The notes under the pieces were generated by a model. The model had not been told where the DNA came from. It did not search any database and worked only from the letters and a program-made list of their open reading frames with translations. DNA of 64,000 nt. It comes from Setophaga petechia (lineage: Eukaryota > Chordata > Aves > Passeriformes > Parulidae). Below, in pieces: positions 24,501 through 36,600 of this stretch (positions within the stretch are counted from its first letter, which is position 1; each line of letters starts with the position of its first letter). The DNA lies in the NCBI GenBank assembly GCA_024362935.1, contig JANCRA010000012.1, positions 1,116,001-1,180,000 of the forward strand. The letters run 5' to 3'. Position numbers and translations under genes: made by a program.

Positions 24501-26200
24501 GGCTCCTAGAAGCTAGCTGCCATTCCCCCCTCACTGAATTTCTAGCTTCAGGCATCTCTCTAGTCCTCAAGATCCGTTTTGGTTTTTTTTTCCTTTTCAA
24601 AAGTGACCATGACACTGCTGAATCTGGAGCTATTCCCCTGGCTGTGAAGCTTTCACAGTTGTTTTGATATTGATGGATGCTGCTTGCTTTCTGTAGCCTC
24701 CCCTCTGGTCTGCTATGGCATTAGAGGTCCTGAGGCTGGGGGGAGCTTGGAGGTACCACACCTCACATTGGTGCTTCATGCATGTGAGAGGAGCAATGGC
24801 TCTAGTCCAGGGAAATGGATTTTCTTGTCTTCAGCTAGTGAGAGACCATATAAATTGTTTGGCTGACCAACTCTCCCTGTTTCTTTCCAGAGCTCCTTTG
24901 GTTTGCAGCTGTCCTTGTGTGCTCTGTGGGCTCTGTTGAGCAGAGGCAGCTTCTTTGTGTAGACAGCTATTGATTAAATCCTGGGCTATTTAAAACAAAT
25001 GCATTAGTGAGTGTAAAGACATTAACTGAGAAGCTTTTTCTTTTAATACTGAACCTTTTTAAACAGCAAAATATGAAAACAGAATACTTTAGATTCGCTT
25101 TAACATATTGCTTTAACTCTCTTAGAATAGAACAGGACATAATAGAACTCATAGAGCAGAAGAGCCTGATGTTCCTTAGTTTGTCAAAGCTCGTGAAATT
25201 TTGAAATTTTTGAAATTATATTTCAGAGAAAAAAAATCAACCTGGCTCTTTTGTTCCACTCAAGTGACAATGATGTCATTAGAAATTAATAGTAACTTTC
25301 AGAAGTTCTTTTTAACAAAATTTTAACAAAATTATAAGTACTTCCTGTGTTTGATGTTGGCTGGTGTTGTCTATCTCATTGGATTTTTTGTAATTTAAAA
25401 TCACAGTCTATCTAAGAAGTAGGTACCATAGAAAAAACATATATACTCTTTCATCTCCAAAATTTTGGTGGAAGAAGCAGAACATAAATGCCATAGTAGG
25501 AACAACAATAACATGGATAAATTTAATTGTTCCGGGGTACTGGTTTTGCTTTTTCTATTCTCTTGTTTCAGGGTGAAGGAAAGCTACATTGTCTTAACTA
25601 TCCTGAAAAACATCCTCCTTCATTAGGATGGACGGATGAATTGCTCCTAAGCTTTATGGAAGCTTTATGGAACACTGCCGTTGGATTTTTCTCTTCCTTT
25701 GCAACATGTTCTTTGTTTTGTTCAGCATATAACGCCCCTTTTACAAAATGTTGATCTGTGGCATCCTTTTGACATACCAAGTTTTTAAAACATTAATATT
25801 GACATCTCTGGCTTCACTGGTGTCTGTGATGGACTGCAGACATTGCCTTATGATATGAAGCAAGGCAAAGACCATTCCAGGGCTTTCTCAAGTGGTTGAT
25901 CTATCGCCTCTGGCCATGCAGCTCTTTGCAGTGCCAGCATACAATCTACAGATGGATCAATCAAGCATGCAAATATCCAGTGTTCCCACACAGAGTAGCT
26001 GCACTGAGAGAATAATAGGTTTTGATGATGTTGTACATCTGACACATTCTGACCTTGTGTACCATCCCCCTTGTCAGAGGGAAGTGTCTGCTCAGCTGCT
26101 GTGTGGCAGCACCTCTCCACTGCAGTAGAGGTGTTTCGGGGTTGGGCACAAGCTGTGAAGACCGAGAGGAGGAAGTTGCCCAGCCACACTTCAGCTCAAC
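21532..26200. other. Noncoding sequence, no gene seen
   Basis: No gene is supportable. Open frames reach 97 codons (minus, 21917-22210) and 113 codons (minus, 25848-26189). The latter lies just left of the family-A LTR and is overlapped by plus-strand frames at 25892-26128 and 26071-26256, so four phases are open together in a slightly GC-richer patch. No family resemblance was recognised. An 11-base word, AAGCTTTATGG, is tandemly duplicated at about 25650-25671. Confidence 0.55.
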
Positions 26201-26384
26201 CCCTTCCCATCACTGACATATTTTATGAGAATCCTTTCTCTAGGATTTTCTCCTGAGAAGCTGAGACGCCTCAGAAATGAGATATAAAAAATAAGTATCT
26301 GATGGCTGTGGAATGTGGTCTGGAGATGGTTTACCAACAGGTGCATCTTTGACTGCTTGCATGTAAATTGTTTTTAATTAATGG

Positions 26385-26389
26385 CCAAT
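26385..26389 (+). promoter_or_regulatory. CCAAT box of family-A LTR
   Basis: CCAAT lies within GGCCAATCAC, in the U3 part of the LTR about 135 bases before its poly(A) signal. It is a typical NF-Y-type motif. Whether it is active now is unknown. Confidence 0.5.
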
Positions 26390-26520
26390 CACAGTCCAGC
26401 TGTCTCAGACTCTCTGGTCAGTCACAAGATTTTATTATTCATTCCATTCCTTTCTTTTCTAGCTTTCTGATGTCTCCTTTCTCTTTCTTTAGTATACTTT
26501 TGAATAGAATAGAATAGAAA

Positions 26521-26526
26521 AATAAA
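26521..26526 (+). promoter_or_regulatory. Poly(A) signal AATAAA of family-A LTR
   Basis: A canonical hexamer lies about 75 bases before the LTR 3' end, the position expected for the R/U5 region. The opposite-strand copy at 14465-14470 sits at the corresponding place in its LTR. Confidence 0.65.
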
Positions 26527-26604
26527 TCAGCCTTCTGAAACATGGGGTCAAGATTCTCATCTCTCACCTTGTCCTGGGGACCTGCAAACACAGCCACACC
26601 CTTC

Positions 26605-27400
26605 TCCTCCCTCCCCACCTCCCTCCAGAGAGGAGGGCAAAGGAGCATGGCAAGAGAGCAGAGCCTTGTGGATCCACACGCCTCTTTTTTGCTTTGGAGG
26701 TATCTGTGAACCAAATCACAGTCTTCATTTTTTTAAACCACAGCAGACCTGCCTTGAGGAACAAACTGAGCAAACTGAGTTAACTGATGTCTTGCCATGG
26801 ATTTGTGGTTTGACGTATTTTCAAAGGGGGAAAAAATTAAATACTCTCCAAAACTTTTGACAGAGGAAAAAAAAAGTGATGAAAATGTAATTTTTATCTT
26901 GTGCAGAACTTCCAGCCCTAAAGATTTAAATACTAATTTCTCAAATAAAATTACATTTCCATTAAATTCCAAGCAGTCTGTTCAAAATATTTTAATCTAA
27001 TTTTCTTAGAGCAAGTTCAAGAGAATGAATAACCATTTAAATTAATTCAAATATGTCATTTTGAAAAAAATTTTGAATCAACATATTTTGTTTTCTATAC
27101 TGAGGACACATTTAAACAGGCAAACAAAAATTGTGGCTTATGTACCCTTACATTGTATTTTTTTTATTAATTAAATTTTTATTAAGAGATTACTTGATAA
27201 ATTCAACATAGTCAAAGATGAACTATTCTCAGTTCTCCTAATTTAGTTTGGAGATAAAAAGATTTGATGTTTTCTAATATTTTAAAATTTTATTTGATCT
27301 GACATTGATAGTCTGAATAAATAAAACTGGCTGTTTAAAGGAGTTTGCTTGCACCTTCCAATAGTTGTGTTTTGAATTTTCTCTTGTTTTTTCTTTTCAG
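26605..27400. other. AT-rich noncoding sequence
   Basis: No gene was found. The stretch 26820-27330 is extremely AT-rich with many A and T runs. A pyrimidine tract ending in TTTTCTTTTCAG at 27400 has the form of a splice acceptor, discussed with the next entry. Three near-copies of AGTTTTCACA follow at 27399-27429. Confidence 0.55.
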
Positions 27401-27679
27401 TTTTCATAGTTTTCACAGTTTTCACAGTCTATGAATGTTGAGCTATAGTGCAATGTCAGATTTCATTTATTAAGGGCATGACAGAGATTAATAAAATGCT
27501 GGACAAGCTACAAGTGATAAGAATTTTGAAAGCTCCACTGTAAAATTGAAAGAAGTGGAGATAGAAATTGGAGACATGGAGATAACAATTGATGGACAGA
27601 GTCTATTCCGACTGAGAATACCAAAGAAGACTGTAGAACGCTGTGAAATTGAATTGATCACCTGGAAAATAAGGTTAGC
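27401..27679 (+). other. Exon-like segment of uncertain status
   Basis: On the plus strand a pyrimidine tract ending in CAG (27400) precedes this segment and GTAAGG follows it (27680-27685), the form of acceptor and donor sites. Within it, 27495-27680 is open for 62 codons and then meets a stop exactly at the would-be donor. The translation is rich in E, I, K and R and contains stretches such as EIEIGDMEITIDGQ, but I recognise no family. Stops at 27489-27494 close that frame upstream, so any coding use would need a different start. The minus strand is also open for 115 codons across 27488-27835. This may be chance, a noncoding exon or a decayed coding fragment. Confidence 0.2.
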
Positions 27680-27835
27680 GTAAGGAATATCAGGTCTGAG
27701 GGCTGCAGAAGCTGAGCTAATCTTTTGTGAGAGGATTATGAGGGCCTGAAAGGAGATATCTTTCAGGTTTTTCAATGTATGGCATCCACGGCCTCTCATG
27801 GTCCTGGTGCCATCAGTTAGCCAATGCACAAGCAC

Positions 27836-30800
27836 AGGATTTGTACAAAGTGCCTCTTTCAGCCTCCAGGAGACAAACTAGACATTAAAATACATGTAGG
27901 AAAATGAAATTAGGAATGACATAGTTCTAAACAATTCAGAATGATGAAAAAATTGCAAATTAAGTGAGATCTTTTGGCTGAACCAGAATCCAGGTAACAG
28001 TGCTCTAATGGAGCATTTACTACCATTTCATCTGGAAAAACCCATACCTGACTCTAAGAAAGTCAGAATAAGAATAATTCCCTACCTTATATCTTTCTGT
28101 GCTGTGCCAAAGTTTAATCTCTTTAGATTAACTTGCCAAGGCATTAGATTCAGGTATTTTTGCTGCCTCCAAGATCTTCTCCAAGAACACAAGCCATATA
28201 GATAAGAAGATAACTACACACACTGTAAAAAACGGCTTTGATTCAGCTGCTGAAGGCTTTATTTAATAATGTAGATTGTCATTGCCTTTTCTCTGAATTC
28301 TTAACTGCTGTTGCCACAGAGCTCATTTAGCTGAATTTATGTGATGTGATAAGTTAGTATTACATTTATTATCATAATTATCATGTCTGATTAATCTTGC
28401 TTATTCTGGAAAGTCATGCAAGTTTCTAACTGGAGGGCATAATTTAAAGTTTTAATATTCATGTATAAGGCAGCTGACCTAAAGATTGAAAAGAATTAAT
28501 CTGGAATAAGGGAGTCTGTGGCAAATTAAAGACAGGTATGCTGGGATGGTTTCAATATCCCGTGTTGACTGAAGCAGGATGAAGATGGATGTGGTGAGAA
28601 GTCAGAGGGCATGGTGATTGCTAGAGCTGCACCCATCAATCCAACACCACACAACAAGGTTTTAGGCATTTTATTTTCAAATTTGTCTAAGATGATATAA
28701 CACTTTCTTTGGTTTATCCCCAAGCTCCCTTAGGTACCTCTGAAGATGTCATTTGTTCTGGCCATGCATAGATCTTCAGATAAAAACCTGCTGAAATTAG
28801 CCCAGTGCAGGATTTGATTGTATTCAGTCATTCACTAAAATTCAGTAGTATAGATGATGGTATAGATGATCCACCAGGTGATCACTATTATTTCCTCTGG
28901 TCATCCTAAATTAATCTGTGTTAAGATATTTAACCTGTCAATATTCTTTGATGTTGATATATTTTTTTTCCATTTGGTGCTTCTTTGCAGAAACGAGCAG
29001 AGAGATAGTTTCTTCCTCTTCTGTCTGTATTATTATTTATGAAGTGGGGAATTACTAATTGTGCAGGCTATTTTAATTTTATTTTCACTGACAGGAGGGG
29101 CAAAAAAACTAAACCCTAGAGAGCTGTAGTTTGCACTCTACAAAACACTGGAACATTCCCCAGAGGGAGTCGCATTGCTTGTAGGATAAAACATATGCAA
29201 CATGGACTGTTTATTAAACCTGATTTTTGCATTTAATTTTAGCAATCTTATCCATTTGGACAGCACTAGCTTCTTAACTGTTGGTAGACACACTCTAAGC
29301 CTATATGTAGACTCTCCTGGCTGAAATTTACTCAGAAAAATGCAAACAGACAGAAATTTACCAGAGAGAAGAAACTGGGATGGAATTGCTCCATAAATAT
29401 GTGTTTGTCATCTCCTTTCAATTGCATTGCTTGCAAACAAATCTACCTAGACTAGCAGAGAGGAGAAAAAAATCATAAATAGTAAAAATAAGGAAATCAA
29501 AACCACAGGCTAATTATGAAGAGGCTTTAGCATGTTTTCATGTTTGTATGAAGAGTGAGTTACTCAAGTATTGCACGTTTGACTTTACACTGCTTCTGCT
29601 CTGCATGTTTTGAATGTATTTCACACCTTTTTATGGATATCTCTTGGCAAAAAGAATAAAACTGCTTACCATCCCATTGATATTTATTTTATTTTATTAT
29701 GAGAATTTTTTGACAATTAGTTACTGAAAATTAGTTGTTAATTAAACAAGTATCTATTTCTCCATTTAGTTTTGGTTAGTTTCTTCTGCTGTTTGCTTGT
29801 GAAAATTACAATTCATGCTCAAATGGTTGACTTACAAAATTTTCTCAAATTGAAAAATTCACCATTAACAAAAAAGAAAACATTTGGAACTCTTATGCCT
29901 CAGAAAATGTTTACTAAGATTTTTTCTGCCCCTTGTTTTAAATTATCCAGTTATATGGTTTTGCTGAATTACCTAAGTGATGGTTTTATCTGTATTAGTT
30001 TTCTGTCTATATTAAAGATTAAAACTGTCTCCAGGGGATGATTTTGTAAGCTAAGATTTTCAGATTAAACATGATAGCAGATTTCAAGATCCTCACTCAG
30101 ATAACTCGCTGATCTTGCTACATGAAAATGCAATTTTCTTTTTTGAGGGTGTAGCTGGAGATCTCACACATACACTATCACAAACAAAATGTAAAGTTTC
30201 AATTGAAAAGAATAGTTTGAGTAAAGAGCTCTAAAACCATACTGTTTGTGCCCAGTGGAAAATTGTCTCCAGGGACATCGTACCTCCTTCCCATCTGCGC
30301 GGTACAGGAATATCTAAGATGGTTACTCAGTAAGATTTTCTGTGAAGGGAAGATACTGTGCATCAGCAAACATGGGGAATATCTTTGCTCACAAAGACAG
30401 GATAATGGAGAACAGCTGAAGGACTGCTTGTTAGCCTGGTTTGTTGAAGGCATCTTGAACTAGGAGATTTTACTGGCATTTGCAAAACTAATACTGAAAG
30501 TTCCTTTGAAATATATATGTGCAGTATTTTGTGAATATTTTCACAGCAACAGGGCTGAACTAAATCTTGTAAAATTGAAAAGAATTAGGGATTAGAGACC
30601 TGCCATTTTAAAAAATACTGTTATTTTAACTGTAGTTCAGAAAGTCTGTATGCCTTTTGGATGAGGTCTGAAGCAGAAATGGAGAGCATTAAATGGCACC
30701 CTTCCTCATGAAAATCATGAAACTTTCAATGATGAATCATCATTTTCAAAATTTTTCCAGCCATTTGTAGAGAATGGAGATATGAATACCAATTTTGGAC

Positions 30801-31777
30801 AGCCATCCCCTGCTCTCCTGTCTGAATTTCTAAACCTTTGGCTATTAAGCTATTACTAGCTCAAACCAGTCATAGTCAATCAGTCCTGAAGGCTGAGAGA
30901 GGTTGACGTCGCTGTTTCAAGGAAGAAGGGATGCTATGCAAAGAAAATGAATATATCAAACTCACTTTACATGACATATATTCTTAGTATTCACTGTTAC
31001 ACATCTTTCCCTTGAAGGCCAAAGAGAAAGAGCTAATAAAAGTAGCACAAAGTTGCAGAAAAAAATTATAATGCACTAGATTAGCTCATAACAGTCCATT
31101 TACCTTCAGATTTTATTGCAAGATGGCAGTATTTTAGTAGAATGCTTTTAGCTGAATGCTGGAATTCTGTGCTGTGAACTGTTAAACATTTATTTTAAAT
31201 ATTTATTGCTCCATTGAAAAAAAAGTTGGTAAATGCGTTTTAGAAATTGTCAGTTCAAATAATCAGCTTTGCCTCTTTACCAAGGAATGCACTTTTGCAG
31301 AAGTGAAAATATCTGCTTTGTGACTACCATGATGCTGAATGCAGCACTTGTGTGGGGTGGAAGCCTGTCTTTATACTTGGGCACTGTCAGGTCCTAAACC
31401 CTTAATTAATTTTGATTTGCCACTGTGAGAGATTTGCCACAGCGTTTTCTGAATGAGAAAGCAGAGACTATTATTGGGTCATGTCCTACCCCTTGTAATA
31501 TTTGTGTCAGCACTTTGTTCAACTGAGAGAAATGATATGCCTTGCATTGTGCCAGGGGTTATGCCAAATCCTTCATTCAAACTGTTTTTAATGCAAGAGC
31601 CTTTGGCAGTAATGGGAACTTTGCAGAAAAATCAGATCTCTGCAGTTAGCCCAGCAAGCTCCAGGGTTTGTGGTCTCCCCTGTGGCACTGGGGATGGCTC
31701 CTGCCTCTGAAGGATGTCATGAGCTGGGAGGACACCCCGTGTACGAGAGGAGATGAACAGTGGGTGGCTGCTGTTCT
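27836..31777. other. Noncoding sequence, no gene seen
   Basis: Nothing supportable was found. Frames are under 90 codons and unrelated to any family I know. Paired opposite-strand frames at 30199-30463 mirror one another. A short inverted repeat, AATGATGA/TCATCATT, lies at 30728-30744. Confidence 0.6.
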
Positions 31778-32041
31778 GTAGGTGTGTGGTTTTGGCTGGG
31801 TAGAGTTAATTTTCTTCACAGGGCCTAGAGTTGGGCTGTGTTTTGAATTTGTGCTGAATATAGGGTTAATAGTACAGTGAAGTTTTTGTTCTTGCTGAAC
31901 ATGGCTTGTGAAGAACCAAGGCCATTCCTGCCATGTTGGCAGGGGGCCTGGGGGTGCAGGGGAAGTTGGGGGACGCAGCTGGGATAGATGATCCCAAATG
32001 AACCAAGGGATATTCCAGATAATATGGCATCATGCTCAGTG

Positions 32042-32047
32042 TATAAA
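32042..32047 (+). promoter_or_regulatory. TATA box of family-B LTR
   Basis: TATAAA lies within CAGTGTATAAAGTGG, after the CATCATGCTCAGTG block, where the LTR promoter is expected. The whole segment carrying it is missing from the related LTR at 61700. Confidence 0.6.
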
Positions 32048-32228
32048 GTGGATGGAAGAAGGAGGAAAGGGGAAATGTTTCAAGTGATGGCATTTGTCTT
32101 TGTGAGTCACTGTTACCTGTGACAGAGCCCTCCTCTCCTGGGGATGGCTGAATACCTGCCTGCCAATGGAAAGTGGTGAAAGAATTCCTAGTTTTGCTTT
32201 GCTTGTGTGCACAGCTTTTTCTTTATCT

Positions 32229-32234
32229 ATTAAA
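32229..32234 (+). promoter_or_regulatory. Poly(A) signal ATTAAA of family-B LTR
   Basis: A common variant poly(A) hexamer lies within CTATTAAACTGTC, followed about 10 bases later by TTATCTCAACCC. The corresponding place in the LTR at 61700 has lost it. Confidence 0.6.
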
Positions 32235-32365
32235 CTGTCTTTATCTCAACCCATGAGTTGTTTAGCTTTCACTTTTCCAATTTCCTCCCCAGTCCTGTAG
32301 TGGGTGAGTGAGTGAGCAGCTGTGTGGTACCTGGTGGCTGGCTGGGGTTGAACCACTTCAGCAGG

Positions 32366-33333
32366 AAGCTCCATCTGTCCCACTGCATCTCTTTGGGGAG
32401 TACCCTGGGTCTATGGACTGTGGGGGGAGTGTGGTTAGATTGGGGAATGCTCTGACAAACCCCACCAATGTAAGAAACTGCAGGTTACCACTTCTGAGAC
32501 TATGCCTCAGGCAAAACTTCTGTGGCTGCTTCTCTGCTGAAAAGCTAAGAGAAAAGCACATTTATAACTCAGCCCCATGCATACCAGACTGAGCTATTGG
32601 TGCCCTTCTTGTGCCAATTATCCTGTATACAGTTTCCCATCACTTTACTGAAACCAAATTCTGTTTGGAATGTAATGCATTCACAAGGCAAATAAATCAT
32701 GAACATTAGCTATGCATGAGTTTTTTGCAGTTCTTTAGTGCATTTTGCAACATAATGTTTGTGATATCCTTCTTTTAATCTATATGAGTTAGTAGCTAAT
32801 AACAACCTATTGTTAAAGAGCATAAACCAAATGACCTATAGTTAAAAAGCATTATCTTAGCCATTCCTTATGAAAACAATAACAATAACCATCTCTGTGA
32901 GTAAATTATAAAACCTCTTGTGTATTTAATGGGTTCTTGGTTTGATAAGCAGCAAATGAATCTAATTAAACATAAAGAAAATTCATGTTTTATCCCTGGA
33001 ACTCTGTTGATCAAAAGGTGAGAAATTTGTGCAGACAATAAGCACAATAGCTAAGGGAAAAGATAGAAACAAAACTATTAATAGATGAAATGGAGTTTAT
33101 AAAATCCAATAGCTGTGCATAACCCAACCTAAAGGTTTATTGAGTTGATGTGTTTTCTTTGCCTGCCTTTCTTCCTTCCTACCTCCCTTCTTTCTAAAAT
33201 CCTACATGTTATTGATAAAAAAGTAATAAATAAGGAATGAGTAACTTTCACGCTGAAGGACTTAAAATATATTTTTAGGTATAAAACTAAAATATGAGAA
33301 ATTCAGATGAAGTCACATGGTTAAAAGCTCATT
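32366..33333. other. Noncoding sequence, no gene seen
   Basis: No coding region, RNA gene or repeat was recognised. A pyrimidine-rich CTTCCTTCCTACC-like stretch lies at about 33168-33195. Confidence 0.6.
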
Positions 33334-33610
33334 TCACAGAATCAAAAAATCACAGAATTTTTAAGTTTGGAAGATCTGGAGATTATCTAAGATCATCCAG
33401 CCAACCCCTCTGCCAAGACAGGGTCAGCTGGAGCAGGTGACACAGGAATGAGTGCATGTGGATTTTGAATGTCTCCAGAGAGGGAAACTCACACTCCCTG
33501 GCAGCCTGTTCTAGTGCTCTGCCACCCCCAATGTAAAGAGATTCTTCCTCATGCTGAGGTGGAACTTCTTGTGTTTTTACCTTATAGCCATTACTCCTTT
33601 CTCCTTTGCC
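33334..33610 (-). mobile_element. CR1 LINE 3' fragment, minus strand
   Basis: The plus strand reads as a reverse-complement CR1. It starts TCACAGAATC...ATCACAGAATTTT, then a diverged 'GTTGGAAGGGACCTCTGGAGATCATCTAG' equivalent. It continues with CCAGCCAACCCCTCTGCC and CAGGGTCAGCTGGAGCAGGT, then a block around GAATGTCTCCAGAGAGGG and CCTGGCAGCCTGTTCTAGTG, and ends near ATTCTTCCTCATGCTGAGGTG and CCATTACTCC. Only the 3' UTR and the very end of ORF2 remain. The copy is 5'-truncated and moderately diverged. Confidence 0.88.
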
Positions 33611-36600
33611 ATGTAATAAAATACTTAATATACAGAAAGAGCTTATAGGGCATACTATAAAGTAGGCCTATAAAGTAGCTTCCATTTTTATTTATTAATT
33701 TATTTATTTGCTTATTTGTATTTTCAGTGCAATTACACACACTCTCCAATCTTTTTCTGTGTATTTCCAGATTACTCTTGTTTTTAATCTCAACATTTCA
33801 GAAAAATATTTCTGTTATTTCTGTCTGTGTGAGGTGGTATGTATGCATACAGATGGTGTCAAAAAAGAGGTGTAAGTTTATCAATTCTGTCAATTTCAGG
33901 CACATATTTTTTGTTTGGCATAATTTATTGTCATTTTATCTTGATTAACTTATTTACCTCACCTGGGATGTTGCTTATGTGGTTTTGGGTTATTTGTTCT
34001 GTTTGTTTGATTTGTTTGGGTTTTTTTTTTTCAATGAGCTATTGGGTACAGCTGAGAGAATACATTGTGACTTCATTTGATGTGTGTACCTGTATGTAGG
34101 TAGTAAGAAAAATGTCAGCGGCCATCCTGAATCCCAGAGTTGGAGCACTGATTCTGAAATCTAGGTATAAAAAAAGATGAATTATTACAATCCTGGATGG
34201 TGATATTCATCTTCAATACTTCTTGTTTTCTTATTCTGAGGAGCAGAATGTTGTGCCTTCATTGACACCACAAAAGAAGAACAAAATCCTCTGAGAACCT
34301 GGGCACAGAAAAGGAGAATTTACTGAGCATAATCAAGTAGGTATTTTGGAGGAAAAAAAAAACCATGAAAAAAATCAGTTCACCTTTCTTGCTGAAACTC
34401 TGAACATGGGATTTAAACTTTATTGAAACTTTATTTCTCTGTCTTGAATCAGCTTGAATTCCTTTTTTTTCCCCTATGTTGAATTTTGGTGGCCTTAGCA
34501 ACTAAAAGCCATAGCCCATAATGGAGAAATTGACCAATATTATTGCAATGTGACTGATTTTCAATAATTCTGCTGGTAGCAGAGCAAAATCTATAAAGAT
34601 CTCTCTGCTTGCAAAATTGTAACTGGACTGTCAACTTTTTCTTCTTTTAGTTCAGAGCAAAGGGCTGCAGCATATTTTTTTTTCAAATAATACCTGAATA
34701 CTCTGCTCCATCCTCATTATGACATTCCAAACAAACCTTGGAAGCATACCAAAAAGGACAATCTGATACCAAAATAGAGGCACTGAAAAAAACCTAACTG
34801 GAAAATACATGAGTAGACCTTCACAATGCCATAATAAACACTTTCCCCACTACCAGCAGAAAACTTCAAGGAGTAAATAAAAAAATCTGACTGTGAAGGA
34901 CATGAAGCAGAGGTCAGCTTATGCATTAGAAATATTAAAGGTTCTGATGGAATAATTATTTTAAATTCACTGGATGTTTTTGGAGTTATTACCATCTGAA
35001 CTAAGCTTCAATAAAATTTATTTTGCATTAAACAGAGACTAGATTCTGGAAAATTATGCTAAGCACAATACCACTTGTATTGGAAAGCTAGAGTAATATC
35101 CCTGTGGGACACAGAGGATACATCTCAGTGCACGTGTCTAAGCCTGTGTGTGGGATGTAAGCTGGAGCACTCTAAATTGTGGACTGACATCAAGTCTAGA
35201 GATCATCTACTGAGAAATGACTCAGTTGTAGCTCTATCAGGGATTATTAATATTTGCCTGGGCTAAAATCTTAATCACACAAATCACAGGGGAAAAAAAA
35301 TCTTACACATTCACAAGTTTTTGGAAAGTGATTGAGACAATTGGGGATCAGAAACCCTACAGCACTGAGATGGATGGTGAAGACCTTCTTCTGTTTATTT
35401 GTGTAGAATTAGAAAAGGATCAGAATAACCTGTTCCTTTTGGTGGCTTCTGCAACAGCAGACAATAAAATGGTTCTCCTACAGTCCTGATGTTTGGCTTA
35501 GATCTGAGGATTGAGATAACTTCTTCTGTGCAGTCCCTGGAGAGGTATAGTTATATTTGCATTCAATTTATTTGAAAGAAAACCTGAAAAATGCCAATGC
35601 TGTCTTACAGAAAATTTGTGTGTTAGCTCAGATAAAGTGAAATGGGTCTAAGGTGTACAGGCATGTGAAAAACTTCTTAAGTGAGGATGTTTAGCCTGAT
35701 ACTGCATCTTTAACAGACAGAAAAAATTCTGCAGCTGGATAAACTTTGTGATGGACTCTATACAACAAAGAGAAATTAAGTGTTATATGGATTAAAAATC
35801 AGTCAATTTTTTTTTAATAGGGGCCTCTGCTGAAACTGTCAGGTGGAGCAGAGTTCACTGTGCTTCTCTCAACAGAATCAGGAATCAAACTGGGTAGCTG
35901 CTACTGTAGGGAAAAAAAAGTCATTGGATGGATATACAATAAAGAATAACATAGAGAATTTTTCTTCTCAAACATATCTGAGAACAGTTGTTTGTTTCAT
36001 TTGTAATAAAATCATGAAAGAATAGCAACAGCAAAAGCTCTGAAGAAATCTAGATAGAAAAAAAAGCAAAAAAAATTGTGATGATGTGCAACTAGATGAG
36101 CCCTGGGGGCTTGTAAATAGTTGAACTTAAGTCAGACTGAGACATTTCTAATTAACCTTAAACTTTATCCAGCTTTTCTTACAGTAACCTTTCTTCATGG
36201 TGAGTTTCCATGTCACTAATGCCTGCTTTAGTTCCAACACATAATAAAGGCTTCCTTGTTCATAATGGATCATATTTTTGGCAATTTTATAAGTTGCATA
36301 ATACTTATGATAACTAATAGAAATAATTTCTCATGGAAAACAGTAGCCCAAGAAGTATAGGTTGTTGCAGTTAGATTTATATGTAAAATCTTTTCTCCCT
36401 CCCTGGGAACTAAGAATTTTTTGGCTTACTGAAAAAATTCTGAAATCTATCATGCTGCAAGGAAAGAGCTCGATCAAGAAGACAGCTGTAAACCATAGAC
36501 AATGTATTAAAATGATGAAAAAATCTTTCCAAACAGTAGGATTGTTACTTTCTGAGTCTGTTACAAGTTCTTTCAATCTCTAGGAAATGAGACCCAGTTT

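Larger units (their letters stand above)
26208..26598 (+). mobile_element. Solo LTR of avian endogenous retrovirus family A, plus strand
   Basis: This 391-bp element follows the same block order as the LTR at 14390-14781, on the opposite strand. The shared blocks are a 5' CTGACA motif, AGAATCCTTTCTC and TTCTCCTGAGAAGCTGAG, a CTGTGGAATG block, and GGCCAATCAC with a CCAAT box at 26385-26389. They are followed by an AATAAA poly(A) signal at 26521-26526 within AATAAATCAGCCTTCTGA, and the 3' end TCCTGGGGACCTGC...CCACA. The 5' TG appears mutated to CA. The hexamer CCCTTC occurs at 26201-26206 and 26599-26604, about one base off the expected edges, and may be the target-site duplication. No internal viral genes are adjacent, so it is a solo LTR. 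It looks older than the copy at 14390. Confidence 0.8.
31783..32360 (+). mobile_element. Solo LTR of an avian endogenous retrovirus (family B), plus strand
   Basis: This 578-bp element begins TGTGTGGTTTTGGCTGGG and ends GGGTTGAACCACTTCA, giving TG...CA termini. It contains a TATA box (TATAAA, 32042-32047) and a poly(A) signal (ATTAAA, 32229-32234) 187 bases apart, which is a plausible spacing for U3 and R. Directly outside the ends are GTAGG (31778-31782) and GCAGG (32361-32365), a 5-bp direct repeat with one transition. A 5-bp duplication fits ERVL-type or related integration. The element shares its block order with the copy at 61700-62134. No retroviral coding sequence flanks it, so it is a solo LTR. 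The minus-strand frame 31866-32093 and plus-strand frame 32308-32592 are incidental. Confidence 0.83.

Noticed and set aside
25848..26256. Several overlapping frames of up to 113 codons left of the family-A LTR
   Set aside because: Frames are open on both strands at once, show no motif, and no retroviral internal sequence or polypurine tract abuts the LTR.
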